Shown here one piece after another: positions 26,746 through 35,340 of a DNA stretch of 50,817 nt (position 1 is the stretch's first letter; the number at the start of each line of letters is the position of its first letter). The stretch covers positions 1 through 50,817 of the forward strand of contig JAFVZL010000049.1 of the NCBI GenBank assembly GCA_017508195.1. The letters run 5' to 3'. The DNA comes from Clostridia bacterium (GTDB lineage: Bacteria > Bacillota > Clostridia > Oscillospirales > CAG-272). Position numbers and translations under genes: made by a program. Below the pieces are notes generated by a model that saw only the letters and a program-made list of their open reading frames with translations, was not told where the DNA came from and ran no database searches.

Positions 26746-27705
26746 CTATCTGCTTAAGCTCGAACGAGCATATTCGAGAGCCTCACAGAGCACATCCTCA
26801 CTCGGTCTTAATCTGCCAGAAACATCGTCAATATAGAGCCTGTACGCATCCTTTTCATGCCTGAACCAGGTGAGCTGCCTCTTAGCATATCTTCGCGAGG
26901 AGAGCTTTATCAGCTCTATTGCCTCGTCAAGCGTACATTCACCCTTTAAGTAGGAGACGATCTCCTTATATCCGATAGCCTGCGAGGATGTGTATTCGGG
27001 CTTAAGCTTATCCGCCAGGTACAGCCTCTCGACCTCGGAAAGAAGTCCCTCTCGCATCATCTCGTCAACGCGCATATCCACTCTTTTATAAAGAGTGTCG
27101 CGGTCGTGAAAGTCAAGGGTTATCATTTTTACGTCTATATCGGCACTGACAGCTCTCGAAAGCTCATCAAAATAGCTTTTCGTCTTTCCCGACAGCTCGT
27201 ATATCTCGAGCGCGCGCACAACGCGCCTTGCGTTGTTGTAATGATTCTTTTCGGCACTCTCAGGGTCTATTTCCGAGAGCCTTTTCCAGAGCGCGATGCG
27301 CCCGTCTTCGGTCTCGGCTATAGCCATAAGCCTCTCGCGCACAGCAGCGTCTGACGGGGGTGACTGTACCTCACCGCCGCGCATGACAGTATCTATATAA
27401 AGTCCCGTTCCGCCGACGAAAAGGGGAAGTCTCCCTCTTTTTGTTATATCGAGAGCCACCGCCATAGCAGCCTGCTTATAGTCCTCGGCACTGTATACCT
27501 GCGACGGATCGCACAGATCGATCATATGGTGCCTTGCGCGGGCGCGCTCTTCGGGCGTAGCCTTTGCGGTTCCTATATCCATACCTCGGTATATCTGCAT
27601 CGAGTCGCAGGAGATTATCTCCCCCGAAAGAGCCTCGGCAACACCGAGAGAGAGCGAGGTCTTGCCCGATGCGGTGGGGCCTGTGATCGCGAGTGCCCGT
27701 ATCAC
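26746..27705 (-). CDS. miaA: tRNA dimethylallyltransferase
   Basis: A 319-residue MiaA, which transfers a dimethylallyl group to A37 of tRNAs reading UNN codons. The P-loop is GPTASGKT (9-16), and DSMQIYRGMDIGTAK (34-48), FVGGTGLY near 99-106, and SSQAIGYKE near 240 are family blocks. The start is GTG (27703-27705), overlapping the stop of the alpha/beta hydrolase gene as GTGA; the ribosome site is weak, so translational coupling is likely. Confidence 0.95.
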   Translation of the reverse strand: MIRALAITGPTASGKTSLSLGVAEALSGEIISCDSMQIYRGMDIGTAKATPEERARARHHMIDLCDPSQVYSAEDYKQAAMAVALDITKRGRLPLFVGGTGLYIDTVMRGGEVQSPPSDAAVRERLMAIAETEDGRIALWKRLSEIDPESAEKNHYNNARRVVRALEIYELSGKTKSYFDELSRAVSADIDVKMITLDFHDRDTLYKRVDMRVDEMMREGLLSEVERLYLADKLKPEYTSSQAIGYKEIVSYLKGECTLDEAIELIKLSSRRYAKRQLTWFRHEKDAYRLYIDDVSGRLRPSEDVLCEALEYARSSLSR

Positions 27706-28637
27706 CTTACAGTACCGTCAAGCCAAGCGATAAGATCGGCAAAATACTCTTCTCTGTTCGTCTCGTTAAAGAGCTCGTGGCGCGCGCCCGGATAGAGCTT
27801 AAGCTCGACGTTGGATGCGCCCTCAAGCATGAGCTTGCGGTAAACCTCGTTCGGTCCCTTTCCGTAGTCGCCTACGGGGTCGGCATCACCGCTGACAATA
27901 TAGGTGGGCATATCCTTCGGATAGGTCTTGTACCACTTCTTGGAATTGCACTCAGCGAGTGCGGTAAATAAATCTATATATCCCGAAACGGTAAACTTGA
28001 ACGAGGTGAACTTATCCTCGCTCCTGCCCGCAACGAGTGCTACCTCGCGAGTGAGCCAGGCATTCTCGCCCTCCTCCTTCGGGAATCTCTTGTTATACGC
28101 ACCGAAGGCAAGCGTTTCTATGAGGCGCGAGCGGTGCCTCGGACCGCGAAATGCGCGTATGATACCCGCGACCGCCTTACCCATACCGACAAGAGGATTG
28201 CTGCCGCCCGTGCCGTGGATAACGAAGCCCTTTACGCTGTGCGGATGCTTCGCAACGTAAAGCCTCGAGAGGAAGGAGCCCATGCTGTGGCCGAAAAGAA
28301 TTACCGGCAGCGCAGGAAATGTCTCGCGAAGCTTCTTATTCATAGTGTGCATATCCTCGAGAACGTAGCCTAGACCGCCCCTCTCCGCGAAGAAGCCGTA
28401 GTCATCGTCGGAAGCAACGCTCTTGCCGTGTCCGAGGTGGTGGTTGCCTGCAAGAATATATCCCTCTGCTGTGAGATAGTCGGCAAGCTCGGTATATCTG
28501 CCCGTATAGTCTATCATTCCGTGTGCGAGCTGAACAACGCCCTTTGCGGTAGCGTTTTTCGGAGAATATATCTCCGCATATATAGTGTGTACTCCGTCAC
28601 TTGACGGATACGTAAGCTCAGTAAGATTGTAATTCAC
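27702..28637 (-). CDS. Alpha/beta hydrolase, monoacylglycerol lipase-like
   Basis: A 311-residue serine hydrolase of the S33/hydrolase_4 group. The nucleophile elbow is GHSMGS with S118, preceded by the oxyanion segment AHGM (38-41). The acid is near SGDADPV (about 255) and the histidine lies in GARHEL (about 287). The start is taken as GTG at 28635-28637, nine bases after AAGGGG. The frame stays open for 55 more codons upstream, but those codons are the palindrome repeats and should not be part of the protein. It is first in a likely message running through miaA, galK and recA. Confidence 0.82.
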   Translation of the reverse strand: MNYNLTELTYPSSDGVHTIYAEIYSPKNATAKGVVQLAHGMIDYTGRYTELADYLTAEGYILAGNHHLGHGKSVASDDDYGFFAERGGLGYVLEDMHTMNKKLRETFPALPVILFGHSMGSFLSRLYVAKHPHSVKGFVIHGTGGSNPLVGMGKAVAGIIRAFRGPRHRSRLIETLAFGAYNKRFPKEEGENAWLTREVALVAGRSEDKFTSFKFTVSGYIDLFTALAECNSKKWYKTYPKDMPTYIVSGDADPVGDYGKGPNEVYRKLMLEGASNVELKLYPGARHELFNETNREEYFADLIAWLDGTVR

Positions 28638-28662
28638 TTTGATTGCCCCTTTTCTTAAACAA

Positions 28663-28750
28663 AAATCGACAAATCTCAATTCTGAAATTTGTTGGCAAAT
28701 CTTTGATTTGCGGTCGAAATACATTAATTTCGACTTTCGATTGCAGTTAT
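28663..28750. repeat. 88-bp palindromic repeat, copy 1
   Basis: It matches the copy at 28857-28944 at 81 of 88 positions by my count, in direct orientation with a 194-bp offset. Inside are three hairpins (from about 28669, 28697 and 28716), and the ends AATCGA and TCGATT can pair to close them, giving a cloverleaf-like four-way fold. Confidence 0.8.
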
Positions 28751-28766
28751 AATGATCATAGAATAT

Positions 28767-28834
28767 CGAAAAGGCGGATAAGCCTTTTCGCGGCTGATAC
28801 ATCAGCCAATCAAAAAGCCAAACGACGGCTTTTT
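28767..28834. repeat. Three palindromes between the 88-bp repeats
   Basis: Three perfect hairpins follow one another: 28767-28775 with 28782-28790 (9 bp), 28792-28798 with 28801-28807 (7 bp), and 28812-28819 with 28827-28834 (8 bp). The last ends in a T-run on both strands and could terminate transcription of the PfkB kinase gene. Confidence 0.7.
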
Positions 28835-28856
28835 GTTTCTATATCTATTTCAACGG

Positions 28857-28944
28857 AAATCGACAAATTTCAATTTTGAAATTTGTTGGCAAATCTCTGA
28901 TTTGCGGTCGAAATCCAAAAATTTCGACTTTCGATTGTAGTTAT
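28857..28944. repeat. 88-bp palindromic repeat, copy 2
   Basis: The better-preserved copy. Its first hairpin has 11-bp perfect arms (28863-28873 with 28876-28886). A 7-bp hairpin (28889-28895 with 28899-28905) and a second 7-bp hairpin (28908-28914 with 28921-28927) follow. AATCGA (28858-28863) and TCGATT (28931-28936) can close the set. The copy ends at the stop codon of the PfkB kinase gene. Mismatches between copies fall mostly in loops or preserve pairing. Confidence 0.8.
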
Positions 28945-29882
28945 CAATAGCCGAAGCCTGTATTCAGCATAAAGTCCCTTATTTCCTTATCGGTCGGGAT
29001 AGAGCCGAAGGTACCCTCTTTCGTTACTGTAATTGCGCCCGCCGCAACACCGAATCTGACCGCCGTGCGTATATCACCGCATCTTAAATATTCGAGCGTC
29101 ATGGCAGCGGTAAATGCATCTCCCGCACAGGTGGTGTCAACTGTCTTTCCAGCCTTTGCCGAGCCTATGAGGAAATACTTCTTTCCATCGTAGATGAACG
29201 CACCGCGCTCACCCTGCTTTATTACTATATATTTTGCCTTAACCTTTTTGCGAAGCGCGAGAGCTGCACGGAGCGAGCTGTCCACGCTCTGCGGCATAAT
29301 TCCCGTATAAGCAAAGGTCTCATCGTCGTTAGGCGAAAAGATCTCGACCTCGGGAAGTGTGTCGAGCGGCTGATCCGTCAGTGCAGGAGACGCATCAACA
29401 AAGATCGGTATTCCGCGCGAGGATGCGGCACGAGCCGCAAGAAGAACGATATTGAAGGGGATGCCGAAGCCAAGATAAAGAGCATCGGGGGCGAGTGACA
29501 TAGCCTCTGCAATGTTTTCGGGCGTGTACTTTGCACTGGCACCGGGATAAAGCAGTGTCCTCTCTCCCGAAGCATCTCTCATGGTAACCGAAAGTGCGGT
29601 AGGCTCCTCGCGGTCGACCTTTATCATAGACGTGTTGATGCCTGCATCCTTATAGAACTTGTAAAGTCTCTGACCGTGCGCATCCGCACCTATCTTTCCC
29701 GCGAGTATCGGATCTGCTCCAAGCTTTGCAAACGCCATAGCCGAGCCTGCACCCTCACCGCCCGGCACATAGGCAACGCCGCCGTCATCGACAAGAGTCT
29801 CGCCGAGATCGGGAACCTTATACATATTCATTATCAGGCTCATCGACATTCTGCCGATGATGAGTATTCTCTTTGCGCTCAT
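28944..29882 (-). CDS. PfkB family carbohydrate kinase (ribokinase-like)
   Basis: A 312-residue ribokinase-fold kinase. The N-terminal GG motif region is YVPGGEGAGSAMAFAKLG, and the C-terminal signature with the catalytic base is DTTCAGDAFTAAM near 245-257. Family members phosphorylate ribose, fructose, nucleosides and similar compounds; the substrate is not clear. The ATG at 29882 is preferred over one eight codons upstream because AAAGGAC stands before it. The stop is immediately followed by the palindrome repeats. Confidence 0.85.
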   Translation of the reverse strand: MSAKRILIIGRMSMSLIMNMYKVPDLGETLVDDGGVAYVPGGEGAGSAMAFAKLGADPILAGKIGADAHGQRLYKFYKDAGINTSMIKVDREEPTALSVTMRDASGERTLLYPGASAKYTPENIAEAMSLAPDALYLGFGIPFNIVLLAARAASSRGIPIFVDASPALTDQPLDTLPEVEIFSPNDDETFAYTGIMPQSVDSSLRAALALRKKVKAKYIVIKQGERGAFIYDGKKYFLIGSAKAGKTVDTTCAGDAFTAAMTLEYLRCGDIRTAVRFGVAAGAITVTKEGTFGSIPTDKEIRDFMLNTGFGY

Positions 29883-29939
29883 ATACGGTCCTTTCTTTTG
29901 TGTCATTTATAGCTTGAACGGTAACTCAACAACCCGACC

Positions 29940-29960
29940 GCACCGCCAAGGATGCGGTGC
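29940..29960. other. Small hairpin upstream of the PfkB gene
   Basis: GCACCGC (29940-29946) pairs with GCGGTGC (29954-29960). No U-run follows on either strand, so it is not a clear terminator; it sits in the 116-base gap between the ATPase and kinase genes. Role unknown. Confidence 0.35.
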
Positions 29961-29998
29961 ATATCACCGGTATCACCGTCCGTAGGTAAAAGCCTGTT

Positions 29999-32332
29999 TT
30001 ACGCTATCTCGTCATCGGATACCGAGAGCTTGAAGACTCCCGCACCCTTTGAAAGCTCGGTAGCAAGAACGCCCTCACGCGCACGGCAGGTAAATACGAA
30101 GCTCTGGTAGCCTTCCTCGGCAAGGTGCGCTATCGAGCGCATCATTGAACGGGCTCTGTTGTTATCCTGGTGAGCAAAGGTCTCGTCAAAGCAGATGGGC
30201 GGGTGCTCGGAATAGAGCATATCCACGAGTGCCATTCTCACCGCAACGTAGGCAAGATCCCTCGTTCCGCCGGAGAGGAAGTCCACCGACTTATCCTGTC
30301 CGTCCTCGTTTACAAAGGTAACCTTAAGTCCGTCGGATACCGAGAAGCTCTTGTAGCGCTTGTCGGTCATAACACCCATAAGCTCGGTAGCGAACTGCCC
30401 GAGTCTCGGTGAAACACCCTCTCTGAGGTTGTCCGTCGCACACTCGATAGCAGTAAGCGCAAGATTATAAGCCTTGTGCTTTTCCTCAAGCTCCTCGATC
30501 TGCTCATCGAGGATATCAAGCTTCGCATACACATCATTCGGGTCGCATGCTCTCGAGCGCAACGATATAAGCTCGCTCTCGATAGCAAACTCCTCGCGCT
30601 CGCACTCGGTGATCCTTGTACGGAGAGTCTCGATGCCGCTTACGATATCGTCGTGATTAATGGTGGCGAGCACCTTACGTCTCATGGGAGAAACGAGTGC
30701 TCTGATATCTATCTCGCTCTTATCGGAGAGAGTCTTTCTGATCTCTCTTACCGTAAGCTCGATAGCATTCTTCTCTTCGAGAAGTATATTTCGTCTTTCA
30801 AGGAATGCAGAGACCTTTGCCGCGAGCTTATCGAGGAATTCCTCGAGGCCCGACATGGGAGGCTCCTCTCCCCAGCGAACGATAACGCGGGTGAGCTCAG
30901 CCTTAGCCGCATCGTACTCGCTGCGGCACTTCTCAAGGCGTGCTCTCGCGAGGTCGGTAGCTCGCATCATTCCGTCGCGCTTAGCACGAGCTTCAGAGAT
31001 AACGGTAAGCTTGCCGAGAAGATCACGGTAGCCCTCGACACCGAACTTTGCCGCAAGCGATGCAAGATTCTTGCTCTCACGCATTGCCATAAACGCGAGC
31101 ATTGCCGCAGAGGTAAGGGCACCAAGCCCGAGCACTCCGAATACGATACGCCACACGAGCTCGGCAATAGCACCCGTTGCGACTATCTGGTACACTGCCG
31201 CGGCAACGCCGAGAAGAAGCGCAATCGCTGCGATCGCAATATTCTTGACAAATCCGATCCTGTTCGACTTAGCCTCCTCGACTACCTTTGCCTCACCGCC
31301 GTATGTATCTGAAAGAGCGATCATTCCCTCTATCTCGTTGGTAATACCGATCGCCGCACGCTCACGCTCGTAGCCATCCTCAGCCTCGAGAAGCGCACGG
31401 TAGGTGTCGCCAACCGCACGACGTGCGACCGCGATATCGGTCAGATAATCTTCGCTCGGAACGTAGCCTGCACGGGTATTCTCTGCTATATAGCTATTAT
31501 ACGCCTCAAGCTTTGCGGCGCTCTCCTCCTCAAGCTCGTGGAGCCTGTCGAAGGACTGTATCATCATAACATTCTTGTAGCAATCGTCAAGCTCGCGGAG
31601 CTTCTCGAGTCTGACCTCGGACTCCTTTCGCTCAACTCTGACACTGTGAAGCTCGGTCTCCTTTGCAAGTATCTGCTTGTTATCCTCGTTGGATCTTGCA
31701 AGCGTTGCCTCGAGATCCTCACGCCTGCGGATGAGGTCTCCGATAACACCACCCGTGCCGGAACGGTGGATAAGACCGTCGATCTTCTCGGCAACCTTCA
31801 TTGCCGCTCTCTGAGTATTCATTCTCTCGTTACCCGAGAAAAGAATATTTTCTATCGACTCACGGACCGAGCCCTCGTTGATAGACGAGTCGCCTATCTG
31901 ACCTATGAATGCGGTGTTGCGGAAAAGATCTCCCGTAACCCCGAAGAACACCTCGCCCGCCGGAAGCTTACCAAAAGAGGTGGTACCCGTCTCAAGGTCA
32001 ATAATTGAGGAGTCCTCCTTATAGCTCTCTCTGCCTGCGGCATCGTTAAGCGGAACTGTGGTGCGGTTGATAAGATACTTCTTATTCTTCACCCTGACCA
32101 CCATAGAGCCCTGAGCTATGCCCGTTCTCCAGCTGATCCTCTTCTGTCTTTCCGAGAGCATTCCCTCGTCACCGTCGGCACCGAAGCCGAAGAGCATATA
32201 GCGGATAAATGCCGCAATAGTACTTTTTCCTGCCTCGTTCTGTCCCTCTATGACGTTGACGCCGTCTCCAAAGGTAAGAGAGAGGTCGGAAAGCGAGCCA
32301 AAGCTCTTTATGTCAATCTTCTCAATAATCAT
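29999..32332 (-). CDS. YhaN/SbcC-like AAA ATPase with membrane segments in the coiled coil
   Basis: A 777-residue SMC-like ATPase. Walker A is GQNEAGKST (30-38). Long coiled coils run from about 190 to 345 and from 425 to 640. The signature and Walker B are at the C-terminus (LSGGTRDLAYVAVRMALVD and PPICFDETFAHQDNNR, about 690-735). Two hydrophobic helices (about 358-380 and 393-417) interrupt the coiled coil, as in Bacillus YhaN, so the protein is probably membrane-tethered at its hinge. The usual partner, an SbcD/YhaO-type nuclease, is absent here; the neighbour is a Cys/His-rich DUF6062 protein 22 bases upstream. GGAGG precedes the ATG. A DNA-end or DNA-membrane role is inferred. Confidence 0.85.
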   Translation of the reverse strand: MIIEKIDIKSFGSLSDLSLTFGDGVNVIEGQNEAGKSTIAAFIRYMLFGFGADGDEGMLSERQKRISWRTGIAQGSMVVRVKNKKYLINRTTVPLNDAAGRESYKEDSSIIDLETGTTSFGKLPAGEVFFGVTGDLFRNTAFIGQIGDSSINEGSVRESIENILFSGNERMNTQRAAMKVAEKIDGLIHRSGTGGVIGDLIRRREDLEATLARSNEDNKQILAKETELHSVRVERKESEVRLEKLRELDDCYKNVMMIQSFDRLHELEEESAAKLEAYNSYIAENTRAGYVPSEDYLTDIAVARRAVGDTYRALLEAEDGYERERAAIGITNEIEGMIALSDTYGGEAKVVEEAKSNRIGFVKNIAIAAIALLLGVAAAVYQIVATGAIAELVWRIVFGVLGLGALTSAAMLAFMAMRESKNLASLAAKFGVEGYRDLLGKLTVISEARAKRDGMMRATDLARARLEKCRSEYDAAKAELTRVIVRWGEEPPMSGLEEFLDKLAAKVSAFLERRNILLEEKNAIELTVREIRKTLSDKSEIDIRALVSPMRRKVLATINHDDIVSGIETLRTRITECEREEFAIESELISLRSRACDPNDVYAKLDILDEQIEELEEKHKAYNLALTAIECATDNLREGVSPRLGQFATELMGVMTDKRYKSFSVSDGLKVTFVNEDGQDKSVDFLSGGTRDLAYVAVRMALVDMLYSEHPPICFDETFAHQDNNRARSMMRSIAHLAEEGYQSFVFTCRAREGVLATELSKGAGVFKLSVSDDEIA

Positions 32333-32354
32333 TATTCATCCTCCTGTAACGGGG

Positions 32355-33083
32355 CTACTGTCCCGAGGTATTTGGCGAGTCCTCCTCGCCGAAAGTGCCG
32401 CCGAGAAATCTTATCGCTCGTTTGACCGAGTCCTTGGAATTGTACCACGGCTCCTTGTCGTATCTGTAATCGAACTTCTTACAGAACCACGATACGTCCT
32501 CCGTGAGCGTTTCCATATAAGCCTTCTCTATCCCTTGGGCAACGGAATACATATCCTGATAAATGCGCTTATTCAGCTTCTTTGACGCATAATCCATCAT
32601 AGCACGGTAATGCGGCAGACAGAAGTACGGCTGGGCGGCAAACTTCTTACGGAAGCCGTTGTTGTCGGTCTCAAAGAGATAACACACCGTCGCTATCATG
32701 GCATCGAGGTTCTTTTCTATCCTCGTGCAGACATAGCAGTCACATTCGAGCTTGCCGAGTGCGGTGATAGCCGCCTTGCGCTTATCCCCAAGGATCACAG
32801 GACCGTCGAGCTTCTTCATCACCTCTTTGAGGTGGCTCTCCATCATAAGACCCATACCGAGCATCCTGCGCCTCGTCAGCATCATGTTATAATGAGTGAG
32901 ACAGAAGCCCTGCTCGTTTGTTTTTATCCGTATGTCCGGCTCCATCATAGATGCACCGAGTATAATGTCTAACTCATCCTCCTGAAGCTTCTTATACAGA
33001 GTGCATATCGGGCAGCCGCATTCGGGATGCTCCTTACACTTATCGAACGCCTCATTGACGGGAATAGAATATATCTGCTCCAA
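32355..33083 (-). CDS. DUF6062 Cys/His-rich putative metal-binding protein
   Basis: A 242-residue protein with an internal duplication. Each half carries CxCxxC followed by FCLxHY or YFCLPHY: C22, C24, C27 with C61 and H64, then C114, C116, C119 with C155 and H158. This predicts two similar zinc or other metal sites. The start is TTG (33081-33083); no upstream ATG is in frame, and AAAGG plus GGAG stand before it. It is the first gene of the unit with the YhaN-like ATPase, 22 bases apart. Function is unknown; the tight pairing suggests the two act together. Confidence 0.72.
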   Translation of the reverse strand: MEQIYSIPVNEAFDKCKEHPECGCPICTLYKKLQEDELDIILGASMMEPDIRIKTNEQGFCLTHYNMMLTRRRMLGMGLMMESHLKEVMKKLDGPVILGDKRKAAITALGKLECDCYVCTRIEKNLDAMIATVCYLFETDNNGFRKKFAAQPYFCLPHYRAMMDYASKKLNKRIYQDMYSVAQGIEKAYMETLTEDVSWFCKKFDYRYDKEPWYNSKDSVKRAIRFLGGTFGEEDSPNTSGQ

Positions 33084-33223
33084 GGCTCCGCCTTTCTCCG
33101 CCTTAAGCGGGATAATTTTACGCTTGAATTATCGCAAAAAATATGTTAAAATATTTCTAAAGATAATATATCAGTATTATTATACAATATAACGACAGCT
33201 TTTGCAAGGGGTGATATAAGAAA

Positions 33224-34165
33224 ATGTTGAAGAAAATCGAATGTGTCAAAACCGACTCGGGGATTACAGTATCCGGACTCGGAGAATACTCTCTTTCCGA
33301 CACGCTCGAATGCGGTCAATGCTTCCGTTATGAAAGAGTCGCGGTGAATACCGTGATGAAGGATGAGTACATCGTTACCATGAAGGATGCGGTCGTTCAC
33401 GTTGGGCAGAATAAGCCGGGTGAGCTGCACTTCTTCGGCATAAGCAGAGATGATCTCGAAAGCGGAATATCCGAGTTTTTCTCGCTCGAGCGCAATCTTG
33501 AGGATATAAAGCGCGATATCGTCTCCCGCACGGACTCCGAGTGGCTTAAGAGCGCCGCAGAGTGCGCGGGCGGCATTGCAATTCTTAAGCAGGACGAATG
33601 GGAGATGCTCATCTCGTTCATAATTTCTCAGAACAATAATATTCCGAGGATAAGAAAAATAATCCGCCAGATCTGTGCGGAATACGGAAGAAACCTTGCC
33701 ACGGAATCAGGATTCAGAAAATGTCCTTTATCCCGTATCGACGGTACCCCGTGTGAAGAGAAATGCAAGGGCTGCGGTGTCTGCTACAGCTTTCCGACAC
33801 CTCGCGATATTGTGGACTACCCCGACGGGCTTCTACCCTCCCGACCCGGCTTCCGCTTCGCTTACATACTCGATGCTGCAAAAAAGGTAGCCGCGGGAGA
33901 GATCGACCTCGGTGATATCCGCGAGCATGAGAGCTACGCCTACACCGTCGATACCTTGAAAAAAATCAAGGGTGTCGGTGACAAGGTCGCATCATGTGTT
34001 GCACTTTTCGGCTTTGCTAACCTCGAGGCATTCCCCATCGACGTCTGGATGAAGCGCGCTATCGATACCTATTTCGGCGGCGATCTCGACTACGTATCTC
34101 TCGGAAGATACGCAGGTGTGGCTCAGCAATACATCTTCCACTACATAAGAAATCTCGAAAATTAA
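33224..34165 (+). CDS. OGG1-type 8-oxoguanine DNA glycosylase with a Cys-rich insert
   Basis: A 313-residue HhH-GPD glycosylase. The N-terminal OGG domain has LECGQCFRY near 29-37. The helix-hairpin-helix and catalytic pair are KKIKGVGDKVASC with K254 and FPIDVWMKR with D273; the 19-residue gap equals that of human OGG1 (K249/D268). It would excise 8-oxoguanine and cut the strand. Between the core helices is an insert with C167, C177, C181, C184 and C187 (CxxxCxxCxxC), not usual for OGG1 and able to hold a metal or iron-sulfur cluster. AAGGGG stands before the ATG. It is divergent from the DUF6062-ATPase unit. Confidence 0.85.
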   Translation: MLKKIECVKTDSGITVSGLGEYSLSDTLECGQCFRYERVAVNTVMKDEYIVTMKDAVVHVGQNKPGELHFFGISRDDLESGISEFFSLERNLEDIKRDIVSRTDSEWLKSAAECAGGIAILKQDEWEMLISFIISQNNNIPRIRKIIRQICAEYGRNLATESGFRKCPLSRIDGTPCEEKCKGCGVCYSFPTPRDIVDYPDGLLPSRPGFRFAYILDAAKKVAAGEIDLGDIREHESYAYTVDTLKKIKGVGDKVASCVALFGFANLEAFPIDVWMKRAIDTYFGGDLDYVSLGRYAGVAQQYIFHYIRNLEN

Positions 34166-34193
34166 TCGACACGGGCAGGCACTAAGCCCCGAA

Positions 34194-34212
34194 TGTAACA
34201 CGAAATGTTACA
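34194..34212. promoter_or_regulatory. Inverted repeat upstream of the XRE gene
   Basis: TGTAACA (34194-34200), five bases, TGTTACA (34206-34212). It ends 30 bases before the -35 box of the XRE promoter. It could be an operator for that regulator or for another protein; there is no T-run on the plus strand, so it is not the terminator of the glycosylase gene. Confidence 0.45.
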
Positions 34213-34241
34213 AAAAAACGACCAAGGCAACCAATAAATGC

Positions 34242-34270
34242 TTGCGCCGCCCCGAGGAACGTGATACAAT
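34242..34270 (+). promoter_or_regulatory. Promoter of the XRE regulator gene
   Basis: TTGCGC (34242-34247), a 17-base spacer and TACAAT (34265-34270). AAGGAGG stands before the ATG at 34324. Confidence 0.6.
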
Positions 34271-34323
34271 AAAGGCGTAAAGGGGGGAGAAGTTCAATAT
34301 CCCCATGGCAAGGAGGTGCTTTT

Positions 34324-35262
34324 ATGAGCTTTGGCAACAACGTTGTTTATTACAGAAAGAAACTAAAGATAACGCAAGAGGCGCTCGCTGACATGCTTTA
34401 CGTATCAAGGCAGACAGTGTCGCGCTGGGAGACCGACTCGACCTTCCCCGACGTTGATATGCTTATACGTCTGTGTGAGCTTTTCGATACCGATATGGAT
34501 ACACTTGTAAGGGGAGATGCCGAGAGCATGGATAAATCTTCGGAAAGAGAAGAAAATACCGTACCCGAGCAAGAAGAAGTAATACCGACACCGGGATATG
34601 AAAGACACGAGGCGGAGACCTCGCGCTTTGCTATCTCTATCGCACTCGGTACCGTTCTGATAATTTTCGGTGTGGCTCTTCTTTTGTTCACAGGCTTGAT
34701 ATCGGAGTTGCTTGGAGTTACACTGCTTCTTCTCTTTATTACTGCGGCAGTCGCGATATACATAGTAAGCGGACTGCGCCACTCCGCGATGAAATCGGAA
34801 TTTCCATCACACCCGGTATATCCAAAGGAAACGGTTGACTCTTTCTTAAAGAAAACTCCCTTCCTTTATGCAGGTGCGATAAGTCTTATACTCCTCGGCG
34901 TTATAGCAATGATACTCGCTTTATCGTTAGGTCCGAATACCGACGATCTCTACGGCTCGGTCGTGATGGGCATCTTCCTTACGATCGTCGCGCTCGCTGT
35001 GGGTGCGCTGATATACACGAGAATCAGACATTCGGGTTATACGGGTGAGGATGACGACGAAAACGAGAGGATGAACGACAAGGGTAAGCGCATCAACGAG
35101 GTGATAAGCTCGGCGATTATGTCGCTCGCTACGACACTCTTCCTTCTCGGCGGATTCCTCTATGGATTGTGGCATCCCGGTTGGATAGTTTTCCCCATCG
35201 GCGGCTGTATCTCAGGTATTGTGGCTTCTATCATTTCAGCAGTTTATCCTAAAGAAAAATAA
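34324..35262 (+). CDS. XRE-type HTH regulator with membrane domain
   Basis: A 312-residue protein. Residues 6-60 form an XRE helix-turn-helix (KITQEALADMLYVSRQTVSRWE). A charged linker follows, and then about six membrane helices in three pairs (about 100-150, 178-240, 265-308). HTH proteins with a membrane domain of this kind are common in Clostridia and are thought to be membrane-linked repressors; the signal is unknown. AAGGAGG precedes the ATG, with a promoter at 34242 and an inverted repeat further up. It is convergent with infB and shares a terminator. Confidence 0.82.
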   Translation: MSFGNNVVYYRKKLKITQEALADMLYVSRQTVSRWETDSTFPDVDMLIRLCELFDTDMDTLVRGDAESMDKSSEREENTVPEQEEVIPTPGYERHEAETSRFAISIALGTVLIIFGVALLLFTGLISELLGVTLLLLFITAAVAIYIVSGLRHSAMKSEFPSHPVYPKETVDSFLKKTPFLYAGAISLILLGVIAMILALSLGPNTDDLYGSVVMGIFLTIVALAVGALIYTRIRHSGYTGEDDDENERMNDKGKRINEVISSAIMSLATTLFLLGGFLYGLWHPGWIVFPIGGCISGIVASIISAVYPKEK

Positions 35263-35340
35263 TAATTTTCCGCAATATCTACCGCCAAATAACGATATTT
35301 GACAATATATATTTACAATAAAACGCTATTTTAAAAAATT

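Noticed and set aside
28638..28802. 55-codon N-terminal extension of the alpha/beta hydrolase
   Set aside because: These codons are the palindromic repeat region and have no homology value; the GTG at 28637 has a good ribosome site and starts at the fold.
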